Assembly (NCBI RefSeq): GCF_017355405.1
Contig: NZ_CP061177.1
Location: 2,525,001 to 2,589,000 of the forward strand
DNA length: 64,000 bases
Direction: 5' to 3'
DNA from: Roseomonas haemaphysalidis
GTDB lineage: Bacteria > Pseudomonadota > Alphaproteobacteria > Acetobacterales > Acetobacteraceae
Shown here in pieces: positions 1 to 7,897 of the stretch. Within the stretch, counting starts at the first letter, position 1. Each line of letters opens with the position of its first letter. The translations under genes and the position numbers were made by a program. The notes under the pieces are model-generated. The model ran no database searches, was not told the origin of the DNA, and saw only the letters and a program-made list of their open reading frames with translations.

Positions 1-496
1 TGGCAGGCGCGCTCAATGGCTGGCCGCGCGTCGCATGCCAATGGCGCAGCGCCCAGCGCACGGAGGGAAAGGCCAGTTCGTCCCAGGGAATGTCCGTCCA
101 GGCGAAGGGGCGCACCTCCAGGCTTTCCGGTCCGGCACCCCAGCCGGGCTCGGCCAGGCGGGCACGGAACAGCACCTGCACCTGGCCGATCCGGGCGATG
201 GAATACAAGGCCAGCACGCCATCCAGCGCGATCCGCACGCGGGCTTCCTCCCAGGCTTCGCGTCGGGCCGCTTCCTCCACCGTTTCGCCGAGTTCCATGT
301 AGCCGGCAGGCAGGGTCCAGAAGCCCGAGCGCGGCTCGATGGCCCTGCGGCACAGCAGCACGCCGCCCTCGGCCTCGACCACGGCGCCGGCGATGATCTT
401 CGGGTTTTCATAGGCGATGAAACCGCATCGGGTGCAGGTCAGCCGTTCATGCTCGTCGCCATCGGGCTGGATGCGCTGGAAGCTTTGCTCGTCCAT
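1..496 (-). CDS. Nudix hydrolase with N-terminal zinc ribbon (3' end cut by window edge)
   Basis: Likely hydrolyses a nucleoside diphosphate linked to another moiety, as NADH or ADP-ribose pyrophosphatase relatives do. Reading the minus strand from ATG 494-496 gives a short zinc-ribbon-like start with a CTRCGF motif at about residue 21. A Nudix box follows, GYMELGETVEEAARREAWEEA-like, with the REAWEEA core intact. About 165 codons are visible and the C-terminus lies outside the window. It follows truA on the same strand after 39 bases, so it may be co-transcribed with def-fmt-truA. No strong Shine-Dalgarno sequence precedes the chosen ATG. The zinc ribbon plus Nudix box suggests a NudC-type enzyme, but the substrate cannot be read from the sequence. 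Confidence 0.85.
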   Translation of the reverse strand, partial: MDEQSFQRIQPDGDEHERLTCTRCGFIAYENPKIIAGAVVEAEGGVLLCRRAIEPRSGFWTLPAGYMELGETVEEAARREAWEEARVRIALDGVLALYSIARIGQVQVLFRARLAEPGWGAGPESLEVRPFAWTDIPWDELAFPSVRWALRHWHATRGQPLSAPA

Positions 497-535
497 GCCG
501 GAAGCCTGCGGCCACCCGCCGCCGCCGGCAAGCCC

Positions 536-1297
536 TCAGCACCAGTCCAGCGGGTCCGGGTACTCGGCGCGAAGAAAGGTGAGGCCGTCCGGCGGCGCGG
601 TTTGTCCCGCCTTGGTGCGGTCGCGGCCATCCAGCACGGCGCGGGGCCAGGACACCGGCCGGCGCCCCAGGCCTACCTCGGCCAGCGTGCCGACCAGGTT
701 GCGGACCTGATGATGCAGAAAGCTGCGCGCGGCGGTCCAGACCACCACCAGCTCCCCGTCCCGCACGACATCCAGCGTGTCCAGCGTGCGCAGGGCATCC
801 TTGGCTTGGCAGGACGCGGCGCGAAAGGCCGAGAAGTCGTGACGACCCAGGAGGCGCTGCGCCGCCTCGTGCATCGCCGCCGCGTCCAGCGGTTGCGGCA
901 CATGCCACACGCGGCCGATCTCCAGCGCCGGGCGGGGCCGGCGATTGAGGATACGATAGCGATAGGCTCGCCCACGGGCGGAAAACCGTGCCGACCAGTC
1001 CTCCGGTGCACGGGCGACGCTCAGCACGGACACCGGGTGCGGCCGGCTGCGGGTGTTCAGCGCCTCGCGCAGCCGTTCCGGGGGGAGGTCCAGCGACAGA
1101 TCCACCTGCACCACCTGGCCTTCGGCATGCACGCCCGCATCCGTGCGGCCGGACGCCACCGTTTGCGGGGTGACGCCGCCGTTCAGGGGAGCGGCCGCCT
1201 CTTCCAGCACCTGCTGCACGGACAGGCCGTTGACCTGTCGTTGCCAGCCGACAAAGGGGGCGCCGTCATAGGCCACCAGCAGCGCGTAGCGCGGCAT
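536..1297 (-). CDS. truA: tRNA pseudouridine(38-40) synthase TruA
   Basis: Converts uridines 38-40 of the tRNA anticodon arm to pseudouridine in the cytoplasm. The 253-residue protein starts MPRYALLVAYDGAPFVGWQ and carries the catalytic-Asp motif GRTDAGVHA at about residues 50-58. It also has the C-terminal RNA-binding part (HHQVRNLVGTL) typical of the family. The start ATG abuts the fmt stop with no gap, so the two are translationally coupled in a def-fmt-truA operon. The length is normal and nothing is missing. Confidence 0.97.
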   Translation of the reverse strand: MPRYALLVAYDGAPFVGWQRQVNGLSVQQVLEEAAAPLNGGVTPQTVASGRTDAGVHAEGQVVQVDLSLDLPPERLREALNTRSRPHPVSVLSVARAPEDWSARFSARGRAYRYRILNRRPRPALEIGRVWHVPQPLDAAAMHEAAQRLLGRHDFSAFRAASCQAKDALRTLDTLDVVRDGELVVVWTAARSFLHHQVRNLVGTLAEVGLGRRPVSWPRAVLDGRDRTKAGQTAPPDGLTFLRAEYPDPLDWC

Positions 1298-2218
1298 TCA
1301 GCCCAGCACGGCGCCAGGGGGCAGCATGTAGCCGCGCAAGAATTCCCCGGCCGGCAGGGCGCCGCGCCCGGCCCGCTGCAGCCGTTCCAACCTCAGCACG
1401 CTTTCGCCGCAGGCGATGCGCGGCACGCTGTCCAGCACCGTTCCCGGCGCGGCGGCGGCGGTGGCGGGCTCGCTGCCGGCGGCCAGAAGGCGCAGCGTGT
1501 CCTCGCCATGCCGGAAAAAGGTGCCGGGCCAGGGGTTCAGCGCCCGCACCCGGCGCGCCAGGGCATCGGCAGGCTGCGTCCAGTCCAGCCGCCCGTCTTC
1601 CTTGCCGAGCTTGGGGGCATAGGTCACGCCGTCCTCCGGCTGCGGCACCGGCGCCGGCTGTTCCTCCAGCGCGCGCAGCGCCAGCGGGCCGCCCAGGGCT
1701 GCCAGGGCATCGTGCAGCTCGGGCGTGGTGGTCCGATCCGTCAGCGGTACGGCGGCGCGCAGCAGCATGGGGCCGGTATCCAGGCCCGCATCCATGCGCA
1801 TGATGGTGATGCCGCTTTCGCTGTCCCCCGCCAGGATCGCCGCCTGGATCGGGCCGGCACCGCGCCAGCGCGGCAGCAGCGAGGCATGGATGTTGATGCA
1901 GCCGCGCCGGGGTGCCTCCAGCATCGCCGGAGGCAGGATCAGCCCGTAGGCGGCGACGATCGCGGCATCCAGGTCCAGCGCGGCGAAGGCGGCGTGCTCC
2001 GTGGCGTCCTTGCGGACGCGGGCCGGGGTGCGGACCGGCAGGCCCAGTTCCAGCGCCGCGCGGTGCACGGGGCAGGGGGTTTCCTTCTGTCCCCGCCCGG
2101 CCGGCCTGGGCGGCTGGCAATACACCATGACGATCTCATGGCCCGCCGCGTGCAGCGCCCGCAGCGCGGGTACGGAGAACTCCGGGCTGCCCATGAAGGC
2201 CAGGCGCAGCGGGGTCAT
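1298..2218 (-). CDS. fmt: Methionyl-tRNA formyltransferase
   Basis: Formylates initiator Met-tRNA using 10-formyltetrahydrofolate. The 306-residue protein starts MTPLRLAFMGSPEFSVPALR. It has the catalytic segment INIHASLLPRWRGAGPI (Asn and His, about residues 107-123) and the Asp of MDAGLDTGPML. A C-terminal OB-fold-like domain follows. Its ATG overlaps the def stop as ATGA (2215-2218), and its own stop touches the truA start. This is the standard deformylase-formyltransferase pairing. Confidence 0.97.
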   Translation of the reverse strand: MTPLRLAFMGSPEFSVPALRALHAAGHEIVMVYCQPPRPAGRGQKETPCPVHRAALELGLPVRTPARVRKDATEHAAFAALDLDAAIVAAYGLILPPAMLEAPRRGCINIHASLLPRWRGAGPIQAAILAGDSESGITIMRMDAGLDTGPMLLRAAVPLTDRTTTPELHDALAALGGPLALRALEEQPAPVPQPEDGVTYAPKLGKEDGRLDWTQPADALARRVRALNPWPGTFFRHGEDTLRLLAAGSEPATAAAAPGTVLDSVPRIACGESVLRLERLQRAGRGALPAGEFLRGYMLPPGAVLG

Positions 2219-2742
2219 TCCCGCTCCTGCGCCTTCAGCTCCTTGGCCAGCTTGCGCAGCAGCATGTTGCGCTTCAACGCGGAGATGTGGTCGACGAACA
2301 GCACGCCGTCCAGGTGGTCCAGCTCGTGCTGGATGCAGGTGGCCAGCAGGTCGTCGGCCTCCATCTCCTGCCTGCTGCCATCCAGCGCCAGCCAGCGCAG
2401 CTTGATGCGCGCGGGGCGCGTCACGTCGGCGTACTGGTTGGGCAAGGACAGGCAGCCCTCTTCCCGGGTCGCCTGCTCGCTGCTTTCGGCGACGATCTCG
2501 GGGTTGATCAGCACCAGGGGGTCGCGCTTGTCATCCTTCTGGATGTCGACCACCGCCATGCGCAGCATCACGCCGACCTGCGGCGCGGCCAGCCCGATGC
2601 CGGGCGCCTTGTACATGGTCGCCAGCATGCGGGGCGCGAGCTCGCGCACGGTGTCGAGGTCGGCGTCGCCCACGGCGCGCGTCTTGGAACGCAGGCGCTT
2701 GTCGGGGACCAGCAGGATGGGCAGCAGGGATTCGTCGGGCAT
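2215..2742 (-). CDS. def: Peptide deformylase
   Basis: Removes the N-formyl group from nascent proteins and depends on a metal ion. All three family motifs are present: GIGLAAPQVG, EGCLSLP (metal Cys) and QHELDHLDG (HExxH). I start at MPDESLLPI (ATG 2740-2742, 175 residues). The upstream in-frame ATG at 2784 would add 14 residues unlike the family. It is the first gene of the def-fmt-truA operon and is divergent from hsp20, sharing a 149-base intergenic region. Confidence 0.96.
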   Translation of the reverse strand: MPDESLLPILLVPDKRLRSKTRAVGDADLDTVRELAPRMLATMYKAPGIGLAAPQVGVMLRMAVVDIQKDDKRDPLVLINPEIVAESSEQATREEGCLSLPNQYADVTRPARIKLRWLALDGSRQEMEADDLLATCIQHELDHLDGVLFVDHISALKRNMLLRKLAKELKAQERE

Positions 2743-2794
2743 GGAAGCGGTGCTGTAGCCGCCCGGCGCCCCGCGCTGCAACACCGTCCTCCCC

Positions 2795-2823
2795 TTGCAA
2801 TGACACGTCGCGCGAACAAGATT
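2795..2823 (+). promoter_or_regulatory. Putative sigma-70-type promoter of hsp20
   Basis: TTGCAA (2795-2800) and AAGATT (2818-2823) are separated by 17 bases, about 60 bases before the hsp20 start and directed towards it. The -10 match is modest. I see no clear heat-shock sigma-factor -10 (CCCCAT-type). Confidence 0.3.
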
Positions 2824-2832
2824 TGCTGCTGC

Positions 2833-2855
2833 GGCGGGGTGCTTCGGGCCCCGCC
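2833..2855 (+). promoter_or_regulatory. Hairpin in the hsp20 5' leader (possible thermosensor)
   Basis: GGCGGGG (2833-2839) can pair perfectly with CCCCGCC (2849-2855) around a 9-base loop. The hairpin lies between the putative promoter and the GAGGAGG Shine-Dalgarno at about 2874-2880. Leaders of alphaproteobacterial small heat-shock genes often fold as ROSE-type RNA thermometers. This stem does not itself mask the Shine-Dalgarno, so that role is only a guess. Confidence 0.25.
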
Positions 2856-2891
2856 TTCGTCTCGCTCTCGCATGAGGAGGCCTTGCCCGCC

Positions 2892-3362
2892 ATGTCTCGC
2901 TCTTCGCTGTTCGGCTCGCCCTTGTTTCTCGGCTTCGACCATCTGGAACAGATGCTCGACCGCGTTGCGAAGAATTCCGATGGCTATCCGCCCTACAACA
3001 TCGAGCAGACCGGCGAGAACCGCCTGCGGATCACGCTGGCTGTGGCAGGCTTCAGCATGGACGACCTGCAGCTCACGCAGGAAGACAACCAGCTCGTGGT
3101 CCGTGGCAAGCAGAAGGAGGACGGCGAGGGCCGCATCTTTCTGCACCGTGGCATCGCCGCCCGGCAGTTTCAGAGAGCCTTCGTGCTGGCGGAAGGCATC
3201 GACGTCGAGGGCGCGTGGCTGGACAACGGCCTGCTGCACATCGACCTCAAGCGCCCCCAGCCGGAAGTCCGGGTCAAGGCCATCCGCATCGGCATGCGGG
3301 GCCAGCAGGGCGGGCGGCCCCTCGTGCACAGCACGGCGGCCGATGACGTTTCCGGCACCTGA
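2892..3362 (+). CDS. Hsp20 family small heat-shock protein (IbpA-like)
   Basis: A holdase chaperone that binds unfolding proteins in the cytoplasm. The 156-residue product starts MSRSSLFGSPLFLGFDHLE. An alpha-crystallin domain follows (about residues 30-130: YNIEQTGENRLRITLAVAGF, then the LVVRGK strand) and the conserved late AWLDNGLLHIDL segment. ATG 2892 has a strong GAGGAGG ribosome site; the earlier in-frame ATG at 2823 falls inside the promoter and leader. A DUF1150 gene follows 139 bases later on the same strand, a pairing common in alphaproteobacteria. Confidence 0.93.
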   Translation: MSRSSLFGSPLFLGFDHLEQMLDRVAKNSDGYPPYNIEQTGENRLRITLAVAGFSMDDLQLTQEDNQLVVRGKQKEDGEGRIFLHRGIAARQFQRAFVLAEGIDVEGAWLDNGLLHIDLKRPQPEVRVKAIRIGMRGQQGGRPLVHSTAADDVSGT

Positions 3363-3501
3363 CCGGGGGCCGGCCTTCTGCAAACCTTTTGGTTCTGCGG
3401 CGTTGGCTCCTGGTAGCGACGCCTGACAGAGCTTCACCGCGATGCGGCCTTTGGCCGGTCGCACGCCGCGCCCTTCCGGGGCGGCAACAGGAGTCACCGA
3501 G

Positions 3502-3747
3502 ATGATCAACAAGGACCAGCCCACCCGCGAGTTCGACGCCGCCGACGCCCTGCGCCAGCTGGCACCCGCCGATTGGGCCCGCTTCGGTGCCGAACAGATG
3601 GCTTATATCCGCCCGGTGGTGGTGGATGGCGCGCATATCGTGGCGATCCATTCGGCCGACGGCACGCAGATCGGTGCCGCGCCCGATACCTCGCTCGCCG
3701 CGGCGGCCATTCTGCAGCATGAGATGGTGCCGCTGCTCGTTCACTGA
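3502..3747 (+). CDS. DUF1150 family small protein
   Basis: An 81-residue protein of unknown function, starting MINKDQPTREFDAADALRQL. It shows the family-like features WARFGAEQMAYIRPV, then HIVAIHSADGTQIG. DUF1150 proteins are small alphaproteobacterial proteins often encoded beside Hsp20. ATG 3502 follows an AACAGGAG ribosome site. A strong terminator closes the Hsp20-DUF1150 unit 20 bases after the stop. The context suggests a stress-linked role, but the sequence shows no catalytic motif. Confidence 0.78.
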   Translation: MINKDQPTREFDAADALRQLAPADWARFGAEQMAYIRPVVVDGAHIVAIHSADGTQIGAAPDTSLAAAAILQHEMVPLLVH

Positions 3748-3767
3748 GCCACCGGGACGGCTTGAAG

Positions 3768-3800
3768 AAAGGCCCCGGCCAGATATGGCCGGGGCCTTTT
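3768..3800. terminator. Strong intrinsic terminator, bidirectional
   Basis: A 13-base arm AAAGGCCCCGGCC (3768-3780) pairs with GGCCGGGGCCTTT around the loop AGATAT and is followed by T residues. It sits between the convergent DUF1150 gene and the htrA-like pseudogene. The A-rich left flank gives it U residues on the other strand too, so it can serve both directions. Confidence 0.93.
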
Positions 3801-3806
3801 GCTTGT

Positions 3807-4878
3807 TCAGCTTTCGCGTGGCATGTCGCCGAGCGTCACCTGCATGTCCAGCACCGCCTTGTTGCGCTGCACGGCCAGCTTCAGGTCCGGGCCGGGCGCA
3901 TGTTCCGCCACGCGGCGGGCCAGGGTGCGTCCGTCTGGCACGCTGCCACCATCGGCCTCAGTGACTAGGTCCCCGTGCCGCCGGGCTTTACCGCTGCACC
4001 GCCATCACCCGGGCGCCGGTTTGGCCGGACTGGTCGTCGGCCCCAGTTCCACGCCCATCCAGCCCCGCTGCACGCTGCCATGCTCCTTCAACTCCGCCAC
4101 CACCTTGGAAGCAAGGTCGGACGGAATGGCGAAGCCGATCCCCACCGAGCCACCGGAAGGCGAGACGATCGCGGTGTTGACGCCGATCACGCGGCCATCT
4201 GTGCCGAACAGCGGGCCGCCGGAATTACCAGGATGGATGGCGGCGTCCGCTTGCAGGAAGTCGTCATAGGGCCCGGCGCCCAGGTCGCGACCCCGCGCGG
4301 AAACGATACCGGCGGTAACATTGGCCCCCAGTCCGAAGGGATTGCCGACAGCGAGGACCACATCACCCATGTGCGGCGGGGTGCCGGAACTCTTGAAGGC
4401 CACGATGGGCAGGGGGTGGGACGCCTCCACCTTGAACAAGGCCAGATCGGTGCGCTGGTCGGCGCCCACCAGCCTGGCGGGCAGTTCGGTGCCGTCCGGA
4501 AGTGTCACCTTCAGCTGCAACGCGCGCCCGGCGACATGGAAGTTGATGACCACGTAGCCGGCGGGGTCGATGACGAAGCCCGATCCCTCGCCCATGCGGC
4601 GGGGCTGGCTGCCGCTGCTGTCACCGTCCCGGCCGGGGGCAAGCCGTTCCAGCGGCGTGTCGCGCAGGGACTTGGGCATGCCGGTGTCGGCTTCGACGGT
4701 GCTGATGCGCAGCACGGTGGGGCTGACTTGGTCCACCAGATTGGCGAGGCCTGCCTGATTCCCGGCGGCCACGGCACGGGCAAGCGCCTGGGCGTGCGGC
4801 GCGAGCATCGTCGCACCGCCGTGCCGGCCAGCAATGCGCCGGCGAGCGACGGTGGGAAGGGCGGTTCGGGCGCTTCAT
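3807..4878 (-). pseudogene. HtrA/DegP-like serine protease, frameshifted at both ends
   Basis: The middle, one open frame from ATG 4806-4808 to TGA 4005-4007, encodes a complete trypsin-like domain. It has the catalytic His in VINFHVAG, the Asp in RTDLALFKV and the Ser in IHPGNSGGPL. Both ends are broken. A plausible start at ATG 4876-4878 (MKRPNRPSHRRS) leads to a signal-peptide-like LAGALLAGTAV in a second frame and only then to the core frame. After the core, PDZ-domain residues continue as ARVMAVQR-stop-SPAAR in another frame. They then return to the core frame as HGDLVTEADGGSVPDG and TLARRVAEHAPG, ending at TGA 3807-3809. Periplasmic HtrA proteins need both the signal peptide and the PDZ domain, so the gene is probably dead or decaying. 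Indel sequencing errors are the alternative. Confidence 0.82.
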
Positions 4879-5019
4879 GCAATCCTCTCGCAGCGATGCG
4901 GGCGTGATCCGCGCCGCATGGCTGGGCCTGGACAGCGCGCTTGATCCGTATCCATCACGAATCACGGGCGGGAAACATGGCGCTGTTACAATTCCCCCGG
5001 CGGGAAGCGCGCAAGGTGG

Positions 5020-5048
5020 TTGCCCTCCGGCTCGGGGGCAGCTAGATA
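5020..5048 (+). promoter_or_regulatory. Putative promoter of tRNA-Thr
   Basis: TTGCCC (5020-5025) and TAGATA (5043-5048) are 17 bases apart. They end 11 bases before the tRNA 5' end, the expected distance for a short-leader tRNA transcript. The hexamer matches are only partial. Confidence 0.4.
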
Positions 5049-5059
5049 GCGCGCCGCCA

Positions 5060-5134
<75 letters not shown>

Positions 5135-5181
5135 TCCTCCTTTCGATCACCGCGCCCGTTCTGGCAGCCGGCTCCGCGCAG

Positions 5182-6162
5182 ATGGAAGCCCGCATGCGAC
5201 TCAACTGGATGCGCGGTACCCAGGTCGGCCACATGGGGGTCGGCAACATGGGCGACCTGTTCGCGCCCATCCTGCTGGCGGCATTCACCGGCCAGCCTGT
5301 CCGTTACACATCGAGCAAGTCCTGGCACCGGCGCCTCATCACCATTGGCACGATCGGCCAGAAGCAGCGATTCGGCCAGGTGGATATCTGGGGCGCCGGC
5401 TTCGGCAGCCCGGAACAATCGGCCTTCCATGTCCAGACCGGCTTTCGCCATCCGCCGCTGACCCGCTTCGTGCCGCATGCCCTGCGCGGCCCGTTCTCGG
5501 CTGCGTTGCTAAGGCGGGCCGGGTACGTGGTCCCGCAAGTCTATGGCGACCCGGCCTGGCTGCTGCCGCGCCTTTGGCCCGGCGAGGCGGTCCAGAAGCG
5601 TTGGGACCTCGGCGTCATCGTGCACCTCAGCGAAACGGACCGGATGGACCCCGCCGCGGGCGCCAGCGCCGAATTCCAGCGCTACGCGGTGCCGCAGGAC
5701 CTGCGCGGCCACGTCCGGGTGTTCAGCACGCTGGTGGAACAGGATGTCGGGCAGGTGAGGGCGCGGGTGGAGGACATTCTCGCCTGCCGCCGCGTGCTGA
5801 CCACCAGCCTGCACGCCCTGGCGGTGGCGGAAGCCTATGGCGTTCCCTGCGCGGCCTTTGACTTCCATGCCGGCACGTCCGGCCGCGTCGCGGTGGATGA
5901 TGACGGTGTGCCGGTGGATCATCGCATGCGCGACTTCTACGCCGGAAGCGGCGCGAGGGACGTGCTGGTGTATCGGACCGAACGCCACCTGCCGACCGAC
6001 TGGCAGGTCGCCATGGCCTTCATCGACCGCCACTGGGCACCGTTGCGCTACGACCCGTCGCCGCTGCTGGAGGCCTTTCCCGCACGGTTGCAGACGCTGA
6101 GCGAAAGGCCGGATGCGGCGGTTATGGCGCGACTGGCGACACTCGCCGCGCTGCGCGACTGA
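5182..6162 (+). CDS. Polysaccharide pyruvyl transferase family protein
   Basis: The family transfers pyruvate from phosphoenolpyruvate to sugars of exported polysaccharides. The 326-residue protein shows its sparse landmarks. These are VGNMGDLFAPILL near the N-terminus (GN-x-GD), a DIWGAGF glycine loop, and a VYGDPAWLLPRLWPG segment. A C-terminal TSLHALAVAEAYGVPCAAF helix also matches. There is no signal peptide, fitting a cytoplasmic enzyme. It stands alone 47 bases after tRNA-Thr, with no other polysaccharide gene beside it. The start is uncertain: ATG 5182 and ATG 5194 both lack a clear Shine-Dalgarno, and the frame is open further upstream. Confidence 0.75.
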   Translation: MEARMRLNWMRGTQVGHMGVGNMGDLFAPILLAAFTGQPVRYTSSKSWHRRLITIGTIGQKQRFGQVDIWGAGFGSPEQSAFHVQTGFRHPPLTRFVPHALRGPFSAALLRRAGYVVPQVYGDPAWLLPRLWPGEAVQKRWDLGVIVHLSETDRMDPAAGASAEFQRYAVPQDLRGHVRVFSTLVEQDVGQVRARVEDILACRRVLTTSLHALAVAEAYGVPCAAFDFHAGTSGRVAVDDDGVPVDHRMRDFYAGSGARDVLVYRTERHLPTDWQVAMAFIDRHWAPLRYDPSPLLEAFPARLQTLSERPDAAVMARLATLAALRD

Positions 6163-6190
6163 CGCACGCTCAGGGCTGACATCGCATAAT

Positions 6191-6218
6191 ATTGCGAGTC
6201 ATTCTCATTGCACATAAT
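6191..6218 (+). promoter_or_regulatory. Fur-type iron box overlapping a promoter, ahead of the exbBD-tonB operon
   Basis: On the minus strand, bases 6212-6191 read TGCAATGAGAATGACTCGCA. This resembles tandem GATAAT hexamers of a Fur box; the central GAGAAT matches 5 of 6. On the plus strand, TTGCGA (6192-6197) and CATAAT (6213-6218) form a promoter-like pair with 15-base spacing, so a bound repressor would cover it. Iron control is the known mode for TonB systems and is inferred here. An Irr or other Fur-family regulator is possible. Confidence 0.6.
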
Positions 6219-6271
6219 TCGCAGTAGCGGCATAAGCCGTCGCATCGCCGCCAACAGCCCCGGGAATTTCG

Positions 6272-6688
6272 ATGCGCCGCCTGCTGTCTGCTTTGTTTGT
6301 GCTCGGTGCATCACTGCCCGCCATGGCCCAGGATGCCCCGCCGATCGGCATCGAGCTGAACCGGCTGGAAGCCCAGGGCGCCAACTGTCGGGTGTGGATG
6401 GTGGCCCGCAACCCGGCCGCCGACGCGGTGGACCCCTTGCGGCTGGACCTGATCCTGTTCGGCAAGGATGGCATCATCGTCCGCCGGCTGGCGCTGGACA
6501 TCGGTCCGCTGCCGGCCCGCAAAACCCAGGCACGCATCTTCGACCTCGCGGGCCAGAACTGCGATGGCCTGGGATCGATCCTGCTGAATGACGTGCTGGC
6601 CTGCGGGCCGACGGCCGAGACCAAGGCGGCCTGCCTGCCGCGCCTGGCGCTGACGTCCCGCGCCGACGGCGTCTCGTTCGACCAGTAA
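6272..6688 (+). CDS. Secreted protein of unknown function, first gene of the exbBD-tonB operon
   Basis: I do not recognise a family. The 138-residue product has a clear signal peptide (MRRLLSALFVLGASLPAMA, cleavage likely after residue 19). The mature part holds four cysteines at residues 39, 97, 111 and 121, enough for two disulfides. Alternating hydrophobic strands (RLDLILFGKDG, RRLALDIGPLPA) suggest a small beta-sandwich. It lies downstream of the Fur-like box and 13 bases before exbB. A periplasmic role in iron or TonB-dependent uptake is a reasonable inference, not shown by any motif. Confidence 0.85.
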   Translation: MRRLLSALFVLGASLPAMAQDAPPIGIELNRLEAQGANCRVWMVARNPAADAVDPLRLDLILFGKDGIIVRRLALDIGPLPARKTQARIFDLAGQNCDGLGSILLNDVLACGPTAETKAACLPRLALTSRADGVSFDQ

Positions 6689-6701
6689 CCGGAGATCGCT
6701 G

Positions 6702-7430
<729 letters not shown>

Positions 7431-7436
7431 CGCGGC

Positions 7437-7895
7437 ATGGCATTCTCCGGCCCCAGCCTCGGCGGCAGCCACGACGACGACGACGGCCCGATGCCGATGG
7501 CCGACATGAACGTGACGCCGCTGGTCGACGTCATGCTCGTGTTGCTGATCATCTTCATGGTCGCGGCGCCCATGATGATGGTGGGCGTGCCCGTGGAACT
7601 CCCCAAGACCGCGGCCCCCCGCGCCGCCGCGCCGCGGCCACCGGTGGTGCTCACCGTTTCGGCCGATGGCCGCGTCTTCATTGCCAAGGACGAGATTCCG
7701 GCCGCCGAGCTGGCAGCCCGCCTGGTGGAACTGCACAAGGCAGACCCGGAAGCACCGGTTTATGTGCGCGGCGACCGCACCGCCCCTTACGGCGACGTGC
7801 TGCGCGTGATGGGGCGGGTGACCCAGGCCGGCATCACCCGGGTATCACTGATCGCCGAGGTCGAGCCCGGCACCGCCGCCGTCCAGGCGCGCTGA
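7437..7895 (+). CDS. exbD: ExbD/TolR-family biopolymer transport protein
   Basis: Partner of ExbB in the proton channel, with one membrane helix and a periplasmic domain. The 152-residue protein has the family core NVTPLVDVMLVLLIIFMVAAP at about residues 22-42, including the essential Asp of LVDVM. A periplasmic domain with the YVRGDRTAPYGDV motif follows. The N-terminus is short, acidic and rich in glycine. The gene lies between exbB (6-base gap) and tonB (2-base gap). Confidence 0.95.
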   Translation: MAFSGPSLGGSHDDDDGPMPMADMNVTPLVDVMLVLLIIFMVAAPMMMVGVPVELPKTAAPRAAAPRPPVVLTVSADGRVFIAKDEIPAAELAARLVELHKADPEAPVYVRGDRTAPYGDVLRVMGRVTQAGITRVSLIAEVEPGTAAVQAR

Positions 7896-7897
7896 CG

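Noticed and set aside
35..2758. Very long plus-strand open frame (907 codons) opposite truA-fmt-def
   Set aside because: It is antisense to three certain genes and its translation is low-complexity Arg/Gly/Ala/His. High G+C removes stop codons from antisense frames.
3774..3793. GGCCCCGGCC palindrome as a possible attachment or repeat element
   Set aside because: Its position after DUF1150, the loop and the T tail fit an intrinsic terminator fully.
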